A stretch of DNA of 38,856 nucleotides from Bacteroidales bacterium (GTDB lineage: Bacteria; Bacteroidota; Bacteroidia; Bacteroidales; Bacteroidaceae), in contig SFEP01000015.1 in NCBI GenBank assembly GCA_004557185.1, positions 1-38,856 on the forward strand, in the 5' to 3' direction. The notes under the pieces were generated by a model. The model was given only the letters and a program-made list of their open reading frames with translations, had not been told where the DNA came from and did no database searches. How positions within the stretch are numbered: the stretch's first letter is position 1; each line of letters begins with the position of its first letter. Below are positions 1 to 8,046 of this stretch, in pieces. A program made the position numbers and the translations under genes.

Positions 1-417
1 TAATTCATTGGTAGAGGTATGAATAATAGCATTGCAATCTTCTCTTGAATCATATACTGGATTAGCCGCATCCACCACCATGCGTTCAAGGCTGCTGCAC
101 CACCCGAAGCAGTTTTCTCCCAAACTCGTGACGGAGTTGGGAATGGTGATGGCGGTCAAACTGCTGCAACCCCAGAAGCAGTCATCTCCCACACTCGTGA
201 CGGAATATGTGATGCCATTATAAGTCACTGTTTCAGGAATCACTACGTCACCGGAGTATTCATTATCATATGAGTCAAAATAGTCTCCCTTAAAAGTGAC
301 TGTAGCCGTCTTTTTGTATGAATTCAGATAGTAGAAAATTCCATCTACCTCTGCGTCATGAGCCCGGGCAGAAAGGGAAAGACATAAAAGGGTAAGGAGT
401 AAAAAGTAATTTTTCAT
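1..417 (-). CDS. BspA-like leucine-rich repeat secreted protein, N-terminal part (gene runs off the window)
   Basis: The minus strand reads an open frame of 139 codons from an ATG at 417 to the window edge, so only the N-terminus is present. It starts MKNYFLLLTLLCLSLSARA, a clear Sec signal peptide with a probable cut after ARA. The body then has the BspA/LRR_5 pattern: GDVVIPETVTYNGITYSVTS, then CFWGCSSLTAITIPNSVTSL and CFGWCSSLERMVVD, that is, repeats of C-F-x-x-C-S-S-L-x-x-I-x-I-P. Proteins of this family in Bacteroidales are secreted or surface-exposed and often implicated in adhesion, but the partner cannot be read here. Base composition is clearly more AT-rich than in the neighbouring genes, which is common for this repeat family and may indicate transfer. 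The 5' region contains a 137-nt hairpin. Family call firm; total length and C-terminal sorting signal unknown. Confidence 0.85.
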   Translation of the reverse strand, partial: MKNYFLLLTLLCLSLSARAHDAEVDGIFYYLNSYKKTATVTFKGDYFDSYDNEYSGDVVIPETVTYNGITYSVTSVGDDCFWGCSSLTAITIPNSVTSLGENCFGWCSSLERMVVDAANPVYDSREDCNAIIHTSTNEL

Positions 418-451
418 GAGAATAAAAAATAGGCGTGCAACCATTCAATTG

Positions 452-588
452 CTTGTCTATTTTCAGGCTACCGCCAAGTGGCCTAACGACTAACAAGCGC
501 AGAATGGCTCACGCCTTAGAGCGTGAACCTTCTTACTGCTTGTTCTCAGTCGTTGAATGATTGGCGGTATTCGAAAATAGAGAACAAG
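452..588. repeat. 137-nt imperfect inverted repeat / long hairpin
   Basis: The two arms are nearly complementary along their length. CTTGTCTATTTTC at 452-464 faces GAAAATAGAGAACAAG at 573-588. CTACCGCCAA faces TTGGCGGTAT. ACGACTAACAAGC faces GCTTGTTCTCAGTCGT. The apex GGCTCACGC (506-514) and GCGTGAACC (521-529) closes on a 6-nt loop. It lies 35 bp upstream of the BspA-like start and could be a folded 5' leader, a MITE-like remnant or a small structured RNA. Because the arms almost meet, it does not look like an invertible promoter segment. Confidence 0.7.
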
Positions 589-1078
589 AGCAAAAGCTCT
601 ATAAGATGTATTTCCTAAGTCAAGTCAATAGGAACGGGCGCGCACCGTGTTGGACTATAGGGAGGCACAAGACCTCTTTTTTTAATCTCTTTTGCCTTGC
701 CGTCGCGTGATGGGCAGACGATGCGAAGGCTTGTGCGTGCGTTGTAAAGTGTCTGTTTCGTAGAGGCGATGCTGCTTGCTTTAGGGCTGCGACAGCATGG
801 CGAAGTATATTTTATGGTAAAACATAGCATTCTCTCAGGTGGTAACCGGAAACGGATGAATGCGTGTCCGCCACCGATTCCGTCAAAATGCTTCTACGCA
901 TTCTAACCTGTTGCAAAAATAGAGTAAAATCATCATACAAACAAAAAGAAGGAGGGGGGAAAAGCATAGCGACTTGCAAAGCCCCAAGCCGCTGCCCCCT
1001 GAGGCCCGTGTAAAACGTGATTTGCACCGCCTTGAAACGAAAAGCATAGCGAGGCGCGGCGTTCACAGAAATAAGTTT
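589..1078. other. Intergenic stretch without a convincing gene
   Basis: I found no convincing coding frame here; the short open frames lack a signal, a recognisable motif or a promoter. A minus-strand frame of 71 codons (615-830) has no recognisable domain and I do not call it. A 14-bp direct repeat GAAAAGCATAGCGA occurs at 959-972 and 1039-1052, 80 bp apart. Confidence 0.5.
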
Positions 1079-1086
1079 TACCTTTG
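1079..1086 (+). promoter_or_regulatory. Bacteroidota -7 promoter element for the dipeptidyl peptidase gene
   Basis: TACCTTTG matches the TAnnTTTG consensus exactly. No TTTG is seen 19-21 bp upstream, so the -33 element is weak or absent. Transcription from here would start near 1092, which rules out the frame extension beginning at 1084 and supports the ATG at 1201 as the start, with a leader of about 110 nt. Confidence 0.5.
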
Positions 1087-1200
1087 CGCCAAAGCGCGTG
1101 CGCCGAGGGCTGGCTAAGGCATTTCACACCCCCTCAGAAACGCATCCGCATGACTGTAAACCAAGCGGGACAAGGCATCCCGCACAAAACCATACATTGC

Positions 1201-3423
1201 ATGAAAAACGTGAAAAGTATGATGCTTGCCCTGGCTGCCACCTTTGTGCTCGGAAGCAGCGCGCCCACCCAGGCACAAGAGGCACAACTCACCCTGCCCG
1301 ACGTGGTGAACGGTGCGTATTATCCTTCGTACGTCTACGGCGTGAACCCCTTGAACGACGGCGAAAGCTACACCCAACTGGCCGACGGAGGCCGGCGCAT
1401 CGTGCGCCACTCCTTCAAGACGGGTGCGGAGGTAGGAACCCTCTTCGACGTGGAGAATGTGAAGGGGAAGGTGAAGTTGCAGAGCATCGACGGCTACGTG
1501 ATGTCGCCCGATGAAAAGCGCATCCTGGTGCGTACGAACACGAAAATGATTTACCGCCGTTCCTATACCGCCACTTATTATATATATGAGGTGGACAACC
1601 GCACGCTCACCCCGCTGAGCGACGGTGGTGCGCAGCAGGCGCCGCGCTTCTCGCCCGACGGCACGCTCATTGCCTTTGCCCGCGACAATAACCTCTTCAT
1701 TGTGAAACTGCTCTACGGCAATGCCGAGACGCAGGTGACCAAGGACGGTAAGCGCAACGAGGTGCTGAACGGCATTCCCGACTGGGTGAACGAGGAGGAG
1801 TTTTCCACCAACTGCTCGTTCGACTTCACGGCCGACAGCCGCGTGCTGGCCTGGGTGCGCTACGACGAGAGCGACGTGCCTGAGTACACCATTCCCATGT
1901 ATAAGGGAGCCAGCCCCACGTATGCCGACAACGACGAATATCCTGGTGCCTTCCGCTACAAGTATCCCGTGGCCGGCGCGCAGAACAGCCGCGTGACGGT
2001 GCTGACCTACGACGTGAAGGACCGCGTGACGCGTACGCTCAAACTGCCTTTGGACGCCGATGGCTATGTGCCCCGCATTTTTGCCACTGACGACCCCACG
2101 AAACTCGCCGTCGTCACCCTCAACCGCCACCAGAACCGCATGGACATCTACATGGCCAACCCGCTCAGCACCGAGTGCAAGCTTGCCGTGCGTGAGGAGA
2201 ACGAGCGCTATGTGCCCGAAACAGCCTATGGAAGCCTCAAGTTCTACGGCGACCACTTTGCCTATATCTCCGACCGCGACGGCTATAAGCACATCTATTG
2301 GTACACCCTCGGCGGCCAGTTAGAACGCCAGGTGACCAAGGGCAACTATGATGTGGCTGACTTCTACGGTTACGATGCCAAGTCGGGCGCCTTCTACTAT
2401 GCCGCCCACAAGGAGAGCCCCCTGCGCACCGCCGTCTACGTAACCGACCGTAAGGGTCGCCAGCAGAAACTCGGCAGCGAGGTGGGCACCCACAGCGCTT
2501 TGTTCAGCAAGTCGATGAAGTATTACCTCAACATCTACTCCTCGGCCCAGCAGCCCCCCGTCACCACGCTGCGGCAGGCCGAAGGCGGCAAGGTGCTCGC
2601 CACGCTCGAGGACAACGCTTCCCTGAAGAGCCGCGTGGATGCTGTGCGCGGCCAAACGGAGTTCTTCACCTTCACCACGGCCGACGGCGTGGCGCTCAAC
2701 GGCTGGATGGTGAAACCGCGTGACTTTGACCCAGCCCGCAAGTACCCTGTCATCATGTACCAGTATTCCGGTCCTGGTTCGCAGGAGGTGAAGGATGCTT
2801 GGAACTACGGCTTCTTCGGTGGCGGCCTCTTCGAGAGCTACATGGCGCAGCAGGGCTTCATCTACGTCTGTGTGGACGGCCGCGGCACAGGCTGCCGTGG
2901 TGCCGAATTTGAGAAGTGCACCTACCTGCGACTGGGTGAAAAGGAATCGCACGACCAGGTGGAGGCAGCCACCTATCTCGGCACGCTGCCCTACGTGGAC
3001 AAGGCGCACATCGCCATTTGGGGATGGAGCTTCGGCGGTTTCAACACCCTCATGTCCATGAGCGAGGGCCGTCCCGTATTCTGCGCCGGCGTGGCCGTGG
3101 CAGCCCCCACCAACTGGAAGTATTACGACACCGTCTACACCGAGCGCTACATGCGTACCCCCAAGGAGAATGCCGACGGTTATGCCGTTAACCCCATTCA
3201 GCGCGCTGGCCAGTTGCATGGCGACCTGCTCCTCATCCACGGTACGGCCGACGACAACGTGCACTTCCGCAACTTCACCGAAGTGAGCGAGGCTTACGTA
3301 CAGCAGGGTACGCTCTTCCGCCAGCAGGTCTACACCAACCGCAACCACTTCATCAACGGCGGTGGTACGCGCCTGCAGCTCTTCCGCACCCTCGAAGCCT
3401 ATTTCAATGAAAAACTGAAGTAA
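1201..3423 (+). CDS. Dipeptidyl peptidase IV (S9B family serine exopeptidase)
   Basis: This 740-residue secreted peptidase should remove X-Pro or X-Ala dipeptides from the N-termini of peptides in the periplasm or at the surface. The start at 1201 gives a signal peptide (MKNVKSMMLALAATFVLG, cut near AQAQ-like TQAQ). Residues 30-480 form the DPPIV N-terminal beta-propeller, including the double-Glu substrate-binding motif DWVNEEEF at 194-201. The C-terminal alpha/beta-hydrolase has GWSFGG with nucleophile Ser610, HGTADDNVHF with Asp684, and NRNHF with His716; the Asp-to-His spacing of 32 equals that of human DPP4. Length is normal for bacterial DPPIV. The open frame extends upstream to 1084, but that part would precede the predicted transcription start. 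The gene is monocistronic, with its own terminator. Asaccharolytic and proteolytic Bacteroidales use such enzymes in peptide feeding; the physiological role here is inferred. Confidence 0.95.
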   Translation: MKNVKSMMLALAATFVLGSSAPTQAQEAQLTLPDVVNGAYYPSYVYGVNPLNDGESYTQLADGGRRIVRHSFKTGAEVGTLFDVENVKGKVKLQSIDGYVMSPDEKRILVRTNTKMIYRRSYTATYYIYEVDNRTLTPLSDGGAQQAPRFSPDGTLIAFARDNNLFIVKLLYGNAETQVTKDGKRNEVLNGIPDWVNEEEFSTNCSFDFTADSRVLAWVRYDESDVPEYTIPMYKGASPTYADNDEYPGAFRYKYPVAGAQNSRVTVLTYDVKDRVTRTLKLPLDADGYVPRIFATDDPTKLAVVTLNRHQNRMDIYMANPLSTECKLAVREENERYVPETAYGSLKFYGDHFAYISDRDGYKHIYWYTLGGQLERQVTKGNYDVADFYGYDAKSGAFYYAAHKESPLRTAVYVTDRKGRQQKLGSEVGTHSALFSKSMKYYLNIYSSAQQPPVTTLRQAEGGKVLATLEDNASLKSRVDAVRGQTEFFTFTTADGVALNGWMVKPRDFDPARKYPVIMYQYSGPGSQEVKDAWNYGFFGGGLFESYMAQQGFIYVCVDGRGTGCRGAEFEKCTYLRLGEKESHDQVEAATYLGTLPYVDKAHIAIWGWSFGGFNTLMSMSEGRPVFCAGVAVAAPTNWKYYDTVYTERYMRTPKENADGYAVNPIQRAGQLHGDLLLIHGTADDNVHFRNFTEVSEAYVQQGTLFRQQVYTNRNHFINGGGTRLQLFRTLEAYFNEKLK

Positions 3424-3442
3424 GCGCAAGCTGCTTCTTCAT

Positions 3443-3491
3443 GCCCATCGGGGACGGCCTCTTCGTAGAGCGCCGCCCCCGATGGGCTTTT
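3443..3491 (+). terminator. Rho-independent terminator after the dipeptidyl peptidase gene
   Basis: GCCCATCGGGG at 3443-3453 pairs perfectly with CCCCGATGGGC at 3477-3487, followed by TTTTGT. The stem lies 20 bp after the stop codon. Confidence 0.9.
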
Positions 3492-3600
3492 GTATGCCGC
3501 TTTTCTACACTTCTGCAAGCAAAGTGTGCAAGGAATAGGGAGAAATGCGGTTTTTCCCAATATTTCATAACAAAAAGACGGCTTGTGTTGAATAAATGCT

Positions 3601-3608
3601 TACATTTG
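3601..3608 (+). promoter_or_regulatory. Bacteroidota -7 promoter element for the ilv operon
   Basis: TACATTTG is an exact TAnnTTTG match 135 bp upstream of ilvD. The region 19-21 bp further upstream has no TTTG; TTG occurs at 3583-3585 and 3588-3590, too close for the usual spacing. Transcription would begin near 3614. Confidence 0.55.
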
Positions 3609-3613
3609 CAAAA

Positions 3614-3742
3614 TCTGATGCCCCTTGGTGCGCTGTGCACACTTTGCAGCGTCCATTAGGCACAGGGAAAGACTGACTAAACCTTTTAGAGCGCGCGGCA
3701 AGCATCAACCCATGTCCCGCGCGTTTGACATAATCGATATTT
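3614..3742 (+). promoter_or_regulatory. ilvD leader with short ORF and hairpins, possible attenuator
   Basis: The predicted leader is about 130 nt. A 13-codon frame at 3618-3659 reads MPLGALCTLCSVH; it has three Leu and one Val but no run of branched-chain codons. One hairpin pairs CGCTG (3631-3635) with CAGCG (3647-3651). A second, GC-rich hairpin pairs CGCGCGG (3692-3698) with CCGCGCG (3717-3723), followed by only TTT, 20 bp before ilvD. This arrangement would suit attenuation, but the missing U-tract and weak codon bias keep the call tentative. Confidence 0.3.
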
Positions 3743-5551
3743 ATGAGCATGAAAATACCCTTACGTAGCGCGTTCAGCACCGAAGGCCGCCGCATGGCCG
3801 GCGCCCGTGCCCTGTGGATGGCCACAGGCATGAAGCGCGAGCAATTTGGCAAACCCATCATCGCCATCGCCAACTCCTTTACACAGTTTGTTCCCGGCCA
3901 CACCCACTTGCACGAGGTGGGGCAAATGGTGCGCAGCGAAATTGAGAAGTTGGGATGCTACGCCGCCGAGTTCAACACCATCGCCATTGACGACGGCATC
4001 GCCATGGGCCACGACGGTATGCTCTACTCCCTGCCTTCACGCGACATGATTGCCGACTCGGTGGAGTATATGGTGAACGCCCACAAGGCCGATGCGCTGG
4101 TGTGCATCTCGAACTGCGACAAAATTACGCCGGGCATGCTCATGGCCGCCATGCGCCTCAACATTCCCACCGTCTTTGTGAGCGGCGGCCCGATGGAGGC
4201 TGGCCGTTACAAGGGCGAGAACGTGGACCTCATCACGGCCATGGTGAAAGGTGCCGACGCTACCGTAGACGATGCCGAACTGGCGGAGGTGGAAGCCCGC
4301 GCCTGTCCTGGCTGCGGCTCCTGCTCGGGCATGTTCACAGCCAACTCCATGAATTGCCTCACCGAGGCTCTCGGTCTGTCGCTCCCCGGCAACGGCACGA
4401 TTGTGGCCACGCACGAGGGGCGCACGCAGCTCTTTCGCGATGCAGCAGCGCTGGTGGTGAAAAACGCCATGCGCTACTACGGTGAGGGCGACGCCTCCGT
4501 GCTGCCCCGCAGCATAGCCACGCGTCAGGCTTTCATGAACGCCATGACCCTCGACATTGCTATGGGCGGCAGCACCAACACCGTGCTGCACCTGCTGGCG
4601 GTGGCCCACGAGGCGGGCGTAGACTTCAAGATGCAGGACATCGACGCCCTGAGCCGCCGCGTGCCCTGCTTGTGCAAACTCTCGCCCAACACCACGCGCT
4701 ACTCCGTGCAGGAGTGCAACCGTGCCGGTGGCGTCATGGGTATCCTCGGCGAACTGGCCAAGGGCAACCTGCTCGACCTCACGGCTTACCGCGTGAACGG
4801 CGCCACGCTGGGCGACGACTTGCAGAAATACAGCATCACGGGTGCCGCGGTCAATCCCGAAGCCCAGCGCATTTACAGTTGCGCCCCTGCGGGAAAATTC
4901 AGCACGCAGATGGGTTCGCAGAGCGCCACCTGGCCCACGCTCGACACCGACCGCGCTGAGGGCTGCATCCGCGATTTGGAGCATGCCTACACCCGCGACG
5001 GCGGTTTGGCCGTGCTCTTCGGCAACATTGCAGCCGACGGTTGCGTGGTCAAGACGGCGGGCGTCGACGAGAGCCTGTGGCATTTCGAAGGGCCGGCCCG
5101 CGTCTACGACTCGCAAGATGCAGCCTGCGAAGGCATACTGGGCGGCGAAGTGCAGGCCGGCGACGTGGTGGTCATCACCCACGAGGGGCCCAAGGGCGGG
5201 CCGGGCATGCAGGAAATGCTCTATCCCACCTCCTACATCAAGAGCCGCCATCTGGGCAAGGCCTGCGCCCTGATAACCGACGGCCGTTTCTCAGGCGGCA
5301 CTTCGGGTCTGAGCATCGGCCACATCTCGCCCGAGGCCGCGTCGGGCGGTGCCATCGGCAAAATTGTGGACGGCGACATCATCGTCATCGACATACCCTC
5401 GCGCAGCATCAGCGTCAAGCTGACGGATGCCGAACTGGCTGCGCGCCCCATGCGCCCCCTGCAGCGAAAGCGCGAGGTGTCGAAGGCTCTGCGCGCCTAC
5501 GCCTCCATGGTGGCCAGCGCCGACAAGGGCGGTGTGCGTATCATCGACTGA
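3743..5551 (+). CDS. ilvD: Dihydroxy-acid dehydratase
   Basis: IlvD removes water from 2,3-dihydroxy-isovalerate and 2,3-dihydroxy-3-methylvalerate to give the 2-keto acids, the shared third step of valine and isoleucine synthesis, in the cytoplasm. The 602-residue product aligns along its whole length with E. coli IlvD: MAGARALWMATGM near the start, FVPGHTHL, the [Fe-S] and metal region CISNCDKITPGM, CPGCGSCSGMFTANSMNC, and the C-terminal GRFSGGTSGLSIGH. The three conserved cysteines expected for the Fe-S cluster are in these motifs. The ATG at 3743 is used; a second ATG two codons later is equally possible. It is the first gene of ilvD-ilvB-ilvN-ilvC, 137 bp ahead of ilvB, behind a TACATTTG promoter element and a possible regulatory leader. 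Confidence 0.97.
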   Translation: MSMKIPLRSAFSTEGRRMAGARALWMATGMKREQFGKPIIAIANSFTQFVPGHTHLHEVGQMVRSEIEKLGCYAAEFNTIAIDDGIAMGHDGMLYSLPSRDMIADSVEYMVNAHKADALVCISNCDKITPGMLMAAMRLNIPTVFVSGGPMEAGRYKGENVDLITAMVKGADATVDDAELAEVEARACPGCGSCSGMFTANSMNCLTEALGLSLPGNGTIVATHEGRTQLFRDAAALVVKNAMRYYGEGDASVLPRSIATRQAFMNAMTLDIAMGGSTNTVLHLLAVAHEAGVDFKMQDIDALSRRVPCLCKLSPNTTRYSVQECNRAGGVMGILGELAKGNLLDLTAYRVNGATLGDDLQKYSITGAAVNPEAQRIYSCAPAGKFSTQMGSQSATWPTLDTDRAEGCIRDLEHAYTRDGGLAVLFGNIAADGCVVKTAGVDESLWHFEGPARVYDSQDAACEGILGGEVQAGDVVVITHEGPKGGPGMQEMLYPTSYIKSRHLGKACALITDGRFSGGTSGLSIGHISPEAASGGAIGKIVDGDIIVIDIPSRSISVKLTDAELAARPMRPLQRKREVSKALRAYASMVASADKGGVRIID

Positions 5552-5562
5552 CCACGCCGCGC

Positions 5563-5597
5563 CACCTCCTTCTACGTACGTATATATATATAAGGAG
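5563..5597 (+). repeat. Intercistronic CTCCTT...TATATATATA...AAGGAG element
   Basis: In the 137-bp gap between ilvD and ilvB, CTCCTT (5566-5571) and AAGGAG (5592-5597) flank a run of alternating TA (5581-5592). The left end CACCTCCTT equals the expected 3' tail of 16S rRNA, and the right end equals a Shine-Dalgarno sequence. Related copies occur at 15231-15250, 30085-30118, 31820-31834 and 32927-32944. Function unknown. Confidence 0.5.
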
Positions 5598-5688
5598 TGC
5601 GCCTCAACAAATAAGGTATAATAAGGAAGGCTGCCAGCGGCCACCGCATGGCTCTTTTCCAGCTTCACATCCCGCTATCACAACTTGT

Positions 5689-7380
5689 ATGCAACAAATC
5701 ACAGGAGCAGAAATATTGATGCGTGCCTTGCTCGATGAGGGCGTAGACACGATTTTCGGATACCCCGGCGGTGCCATCATGCCCGTTTATGATGCCCTCT
5801 ACGACTACCGCGACCGCCTCAACCACATATTGGTGCGCCACGAGCAGGCCGCAGCCCATGCTGCCGAGGGTTATGCCCGCGTCAGCGGCCGCACGGGTGC
5901 CTGCATCGTTACCAGCGGCCCCGGTGCCACCAACACCATCACGGGCATAGCCGACGCCATGATGGACAGCACCCCCATCGTTGTCATCTGCGGCCAGGTG
6001 GGCGCACAAATGCTCGGCTCCGATGCCTTTCAGGAGTGCGATGTGGTAGACATCACACAGCCCATCAGTAAGTGGTCCTACCAGATACGCTCGGCCAAGG
6101 ACGTGGCCTGGGCCGTTCACCGCGCCTTCTACATTGCGGGCAGCGGCCGCCCCGGTCCCGTGGTGCTCGACTTTACGAAAAATGCCCAGCTCGAAATGGC
6201 TGAATACGTGCCCGGCACCATCGACTTCATTCGCAGTTACGTGCCCGTGCCGGCTACGCCCAAGGGCGCTGTGGAAAAGGCCGCCGCACTCATCAACAAG
6301 GCCAAGCGCCCCCTCGTGCTCGTGGGGCAGGGCGTGGAGTTGGGACACGCGCAGCAGGAGTTGCAGGCATTTGTGGAAAAAGCGGGACTGCCCGTTGGCC
6401 GCACCTTGCTCGGCCTCTCGGCACTGCCCTCCGACCACCCGCTCAACGTGGGCATGCTCGGCATGCACGGCGCGCTGGGTGCCAACAAGAAGACACAGGA
6501 GTGCGACCTCCTCATTGCCGTGGGCATGCGCTTCGACGACCGCATCACGGGAAAACTCGATACCTACGCCCGGCAGGCTGTCAAGATTCATTTTGAAATT
6601 GATCCCTCTGAAATAGATAAGAATGTGCACGTCGACCTTGCCGTCCTCGGCGACTGCAAGCAGACGTTGCCCGCCGTCACAGCCCTGCTGGAGGAGCGCG
6701 ACCACAGCGAGTGGCGCGAGAGTTTCCGCACGTGGGACGAGCAGGAGCGCGACCTGGTCATCGAGCCGCAGATACACCCCGCCAGCGGTCCGCTGCGCAT
6801 GGGCGAGGTGGTGCGTTGCGTGAGCGAGCACAGCGGCCACAAGGCCATCCTCGTCACCGACGTGGGGCAGAACCAGATGATGGCTGCCCGCTACTTCAAG
6901 TTCACCGAACCGCGCAGCGTGGTCACCTCGGGTGGCATGGGCACCATGGGCTACGGTCTGCCCGCAGCCATTGGTGCCACCTTCGGCGCCCCTGAGCGCA
7001 CCGTGTGCCTCTTCTTGGGCGACGGCGGTCTGCAAATGACCATCGAGGAACTGGGCACTATCATGGAGCAGCAGTCGCCTGTCAAAATCATCCTGCTCAA
7101 CAACAACTACCTGGGCAACGTGCGCCAGTGGCAGCAACTCTTCTTCCGCAAGCGCTACTCGTTCACCCCCATGCTCAATCCCGACTACGAACTCATAGCC
7201 AAGGCCTACCGCATCCCCGTGCGCACCGTCACCGAGCACGCCGACCTCTCAGCCGCTGTGGCCGAGATGCTGGCCACCCCCGGCCCCTATCTGCTGCAGG
7301 CCGCCGTCATGGAGGAGGACAACGTGCTCCCCATGTGCTGCCCCGGCCACGACGTCGACGACATGATGCTCACCTGCTGA
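5689..7380 (+). CDS. ilvB: Acetolactate synthase, large (catalytic) subunit
   Basis: The catalytic subunit of acetohydroxy-acid synthase condenses pyruvate with pyruvate or 2-ketobutyrate using thiamine diphosphate, the committed step to valine, leucine and isoleucine. The 563-residue frame from ATG 5689 starts MQQITGAEILMRALLDEG and carries FGYPGGAIMPVYDAL, the catalytic glutamate Glu52 in RHEQAAAHAAEGYAR, the central FAD/DHAP-like domain (GQGVELG onward), and the C-terminal ThDP-Mg motif beginning GDG at 444-446 and ending near NNNYLGN. The same frame is open far upstream into ilvD (to 5041), but the family N-terminus fixes the start at 5689. Length and motif order are typical. It lies 137 bp after ilvD and 69 bp before ilvN, which encodes its regulatory partner. 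Confidence 0.97.
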   Translation: MQQITGAEILMRALLDEGVDTIFGYPGGAIMPVYDALYDYRDRLNHILVRHEQAAAHAAEGYARVSGRTGACIVTSGPGATNTITGIADAMMDSTPIVVICGQVGAQMLGSDAFQECDVVDITQPISKWSYQIRSAKDVAWAVHRAFYIAGSGRPGPVVLDFTKNAQLEMAEYVPGTIDFIRSYVPVPATPKGAVEKAAALINKAKRPLVLVGQGVELGHAQQELQAFVEKAGLPVGRTLLGLSALPSDHPLNVGMLGMHGALGANKKTQECDLLIAVGMRFDDRITGKLDTYARQAVKIHFEIDPSEIDKNVHVDLAVLGDCKQTLPAVTALLEERDHSEWRESFRTWDEQERDLVIEPQIHPASGPLRMGEVVRCVSEHSGHKAILVTDVGQNQMMAARYFKFTEPRSVVTSGGMGTMGYGLPAAIGATFGAPERTVCLFLGDGGLQMTIEELGTIMEQQSPVKIILLNNNYLGNVRQWQQLFFRKRYSFTPMLNPDYELIAKAYRIPVRTVTEHADLSAAVAEMLATPGPYLLQAAVMEEDNVLPMCCPGHDVDDMMLTC

Positions 7381-7449
7381 CCTCCTCCCGCCGCAGGCCT
7401 TCCGCCTCTCCCATCCACCCTTCTATCAAAGCTTTTAGCCACCAAGCCC

Positions 7450-8004
7450 ATGCTTTATACCATCATCGTATTCTCTGAAAACCTGGCCGGCGTGCTCAAC
7501 ACCGTCACCAACGTCTTCACGCGCCGCCAGCTCAACATAGAAAGCCTCAACGTGTCGCCCTCGGGCATCGAGCACGTTCACCGCTACACCATCACCACCT
7601 GCACCGACGAGGCCACCATCCGCACGGTGGTCAAGCAGATAGAAAAGAAAATCGACGTCATACAGGCCAAATTCTTTACCTCCGACGAAATCTACGTCAT
7701 GGACCAGGCGCTCTACAAAATCGCCACGGGCCGCCTCGTCCAAAATCGCGAGATTTCGAAGGCCATCCGCCTCTACGACGGGAAAATCGTGGAAGTGAAC
7801 GCCACCTACGCCATCGTGTCGAAGGAGGGCCTGCCCACCGAGACGCTCGAACTCTACCACAAGCTTAAGGGCTTCGGCTGCCTCCTGCAGTACGTCAGTT
7901 CGGGCCCCGTGGCCGTCACCAAGAGCCGGCGCGAAGAACTGATGGAATTCCTCGAATTGAGGCAGGAGGAAAAACGCGCCGGCGAGCAACCCCTCGACCT
8001 CTGA
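7450..8004 (+). CDS. ilvN: Acetolactate synthase, small (regulatory) subunit
   Basis: This 184-residue subunit binds IlvB, stimulates it and confers valine feedback. The N-terminal ACT domain (about residues 1-76) has the family pattern: MLYTIIVFSENLAGVLNTVT, TRRQLNIESLNVSPS, then VVKQIEKKIDVIQA. The C-terminal half (LVKI-like YKIATGRLVQNREI to LRQEEK) matches the ALS_ss_C region. It is slightly longer than E. coli IlvH (163) and similar to other Bacteroidales homologues. It lies between ilvB and ilvC with gaps of 69 and 42 bp, so co-transcription is likely. Allosteric properties cannot be read directly. Confidence 0.95.
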   Translation: MLYTIIVFSENLAGVLNTVTNVFTRRQLNIESLNVSPSGIEHVHRYTITTCTDEATIRTVVKQIEKKIDVIQAKFFTSDEIYVMDQALYKIATGRLVQNREISKAIRLYDGKIVEVNATYAIVSKEGLPTETLELYHKLKGFGCLLQYVSSGPVAVTKSRREELMEFLELRQEEKRAGEQPLDL

Positions 8005-8046
8005 ACAATCAAACATTCACAATACAACAACTAACACATTTCCCAC

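Noticed and set aside
615..830. Minus-strand 71-codon frame
   Set aside because: No recognisable domain, start context or promoter; I cannot support it as a gene, though conservation in relatives would change that.
1576..1590. TATATATAT run inside the dipeptidyl peptidase gene as another copy of the intergenic motif
   Set aside because: It encodes Tyr-Tyr-Ile-Tyr in frame and lacks the CTCC part.
1114..2292. Long minus-strand open frame opposite the dipeptidyl peptidase gene (also 2320-3429)
   Set aside because: It is rich in His/Val/Gly/Ala with no domain, lies entirely antisense to a clear gene, and results from high third-position GC.
5041..5688. N-terminal extension of the ilvB frame into ilvD
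   Set aside because: Arg-rich out-of-frame reading of ilvD; the family N-terminus starts at 5689.
4037..7239. Long minus-strand open frames opposite ilvD and ilvB
   Set aside because: Same composition artefact; no signal, motif or promoter, and the plus strand is unmistakably ilvD and ilvB.
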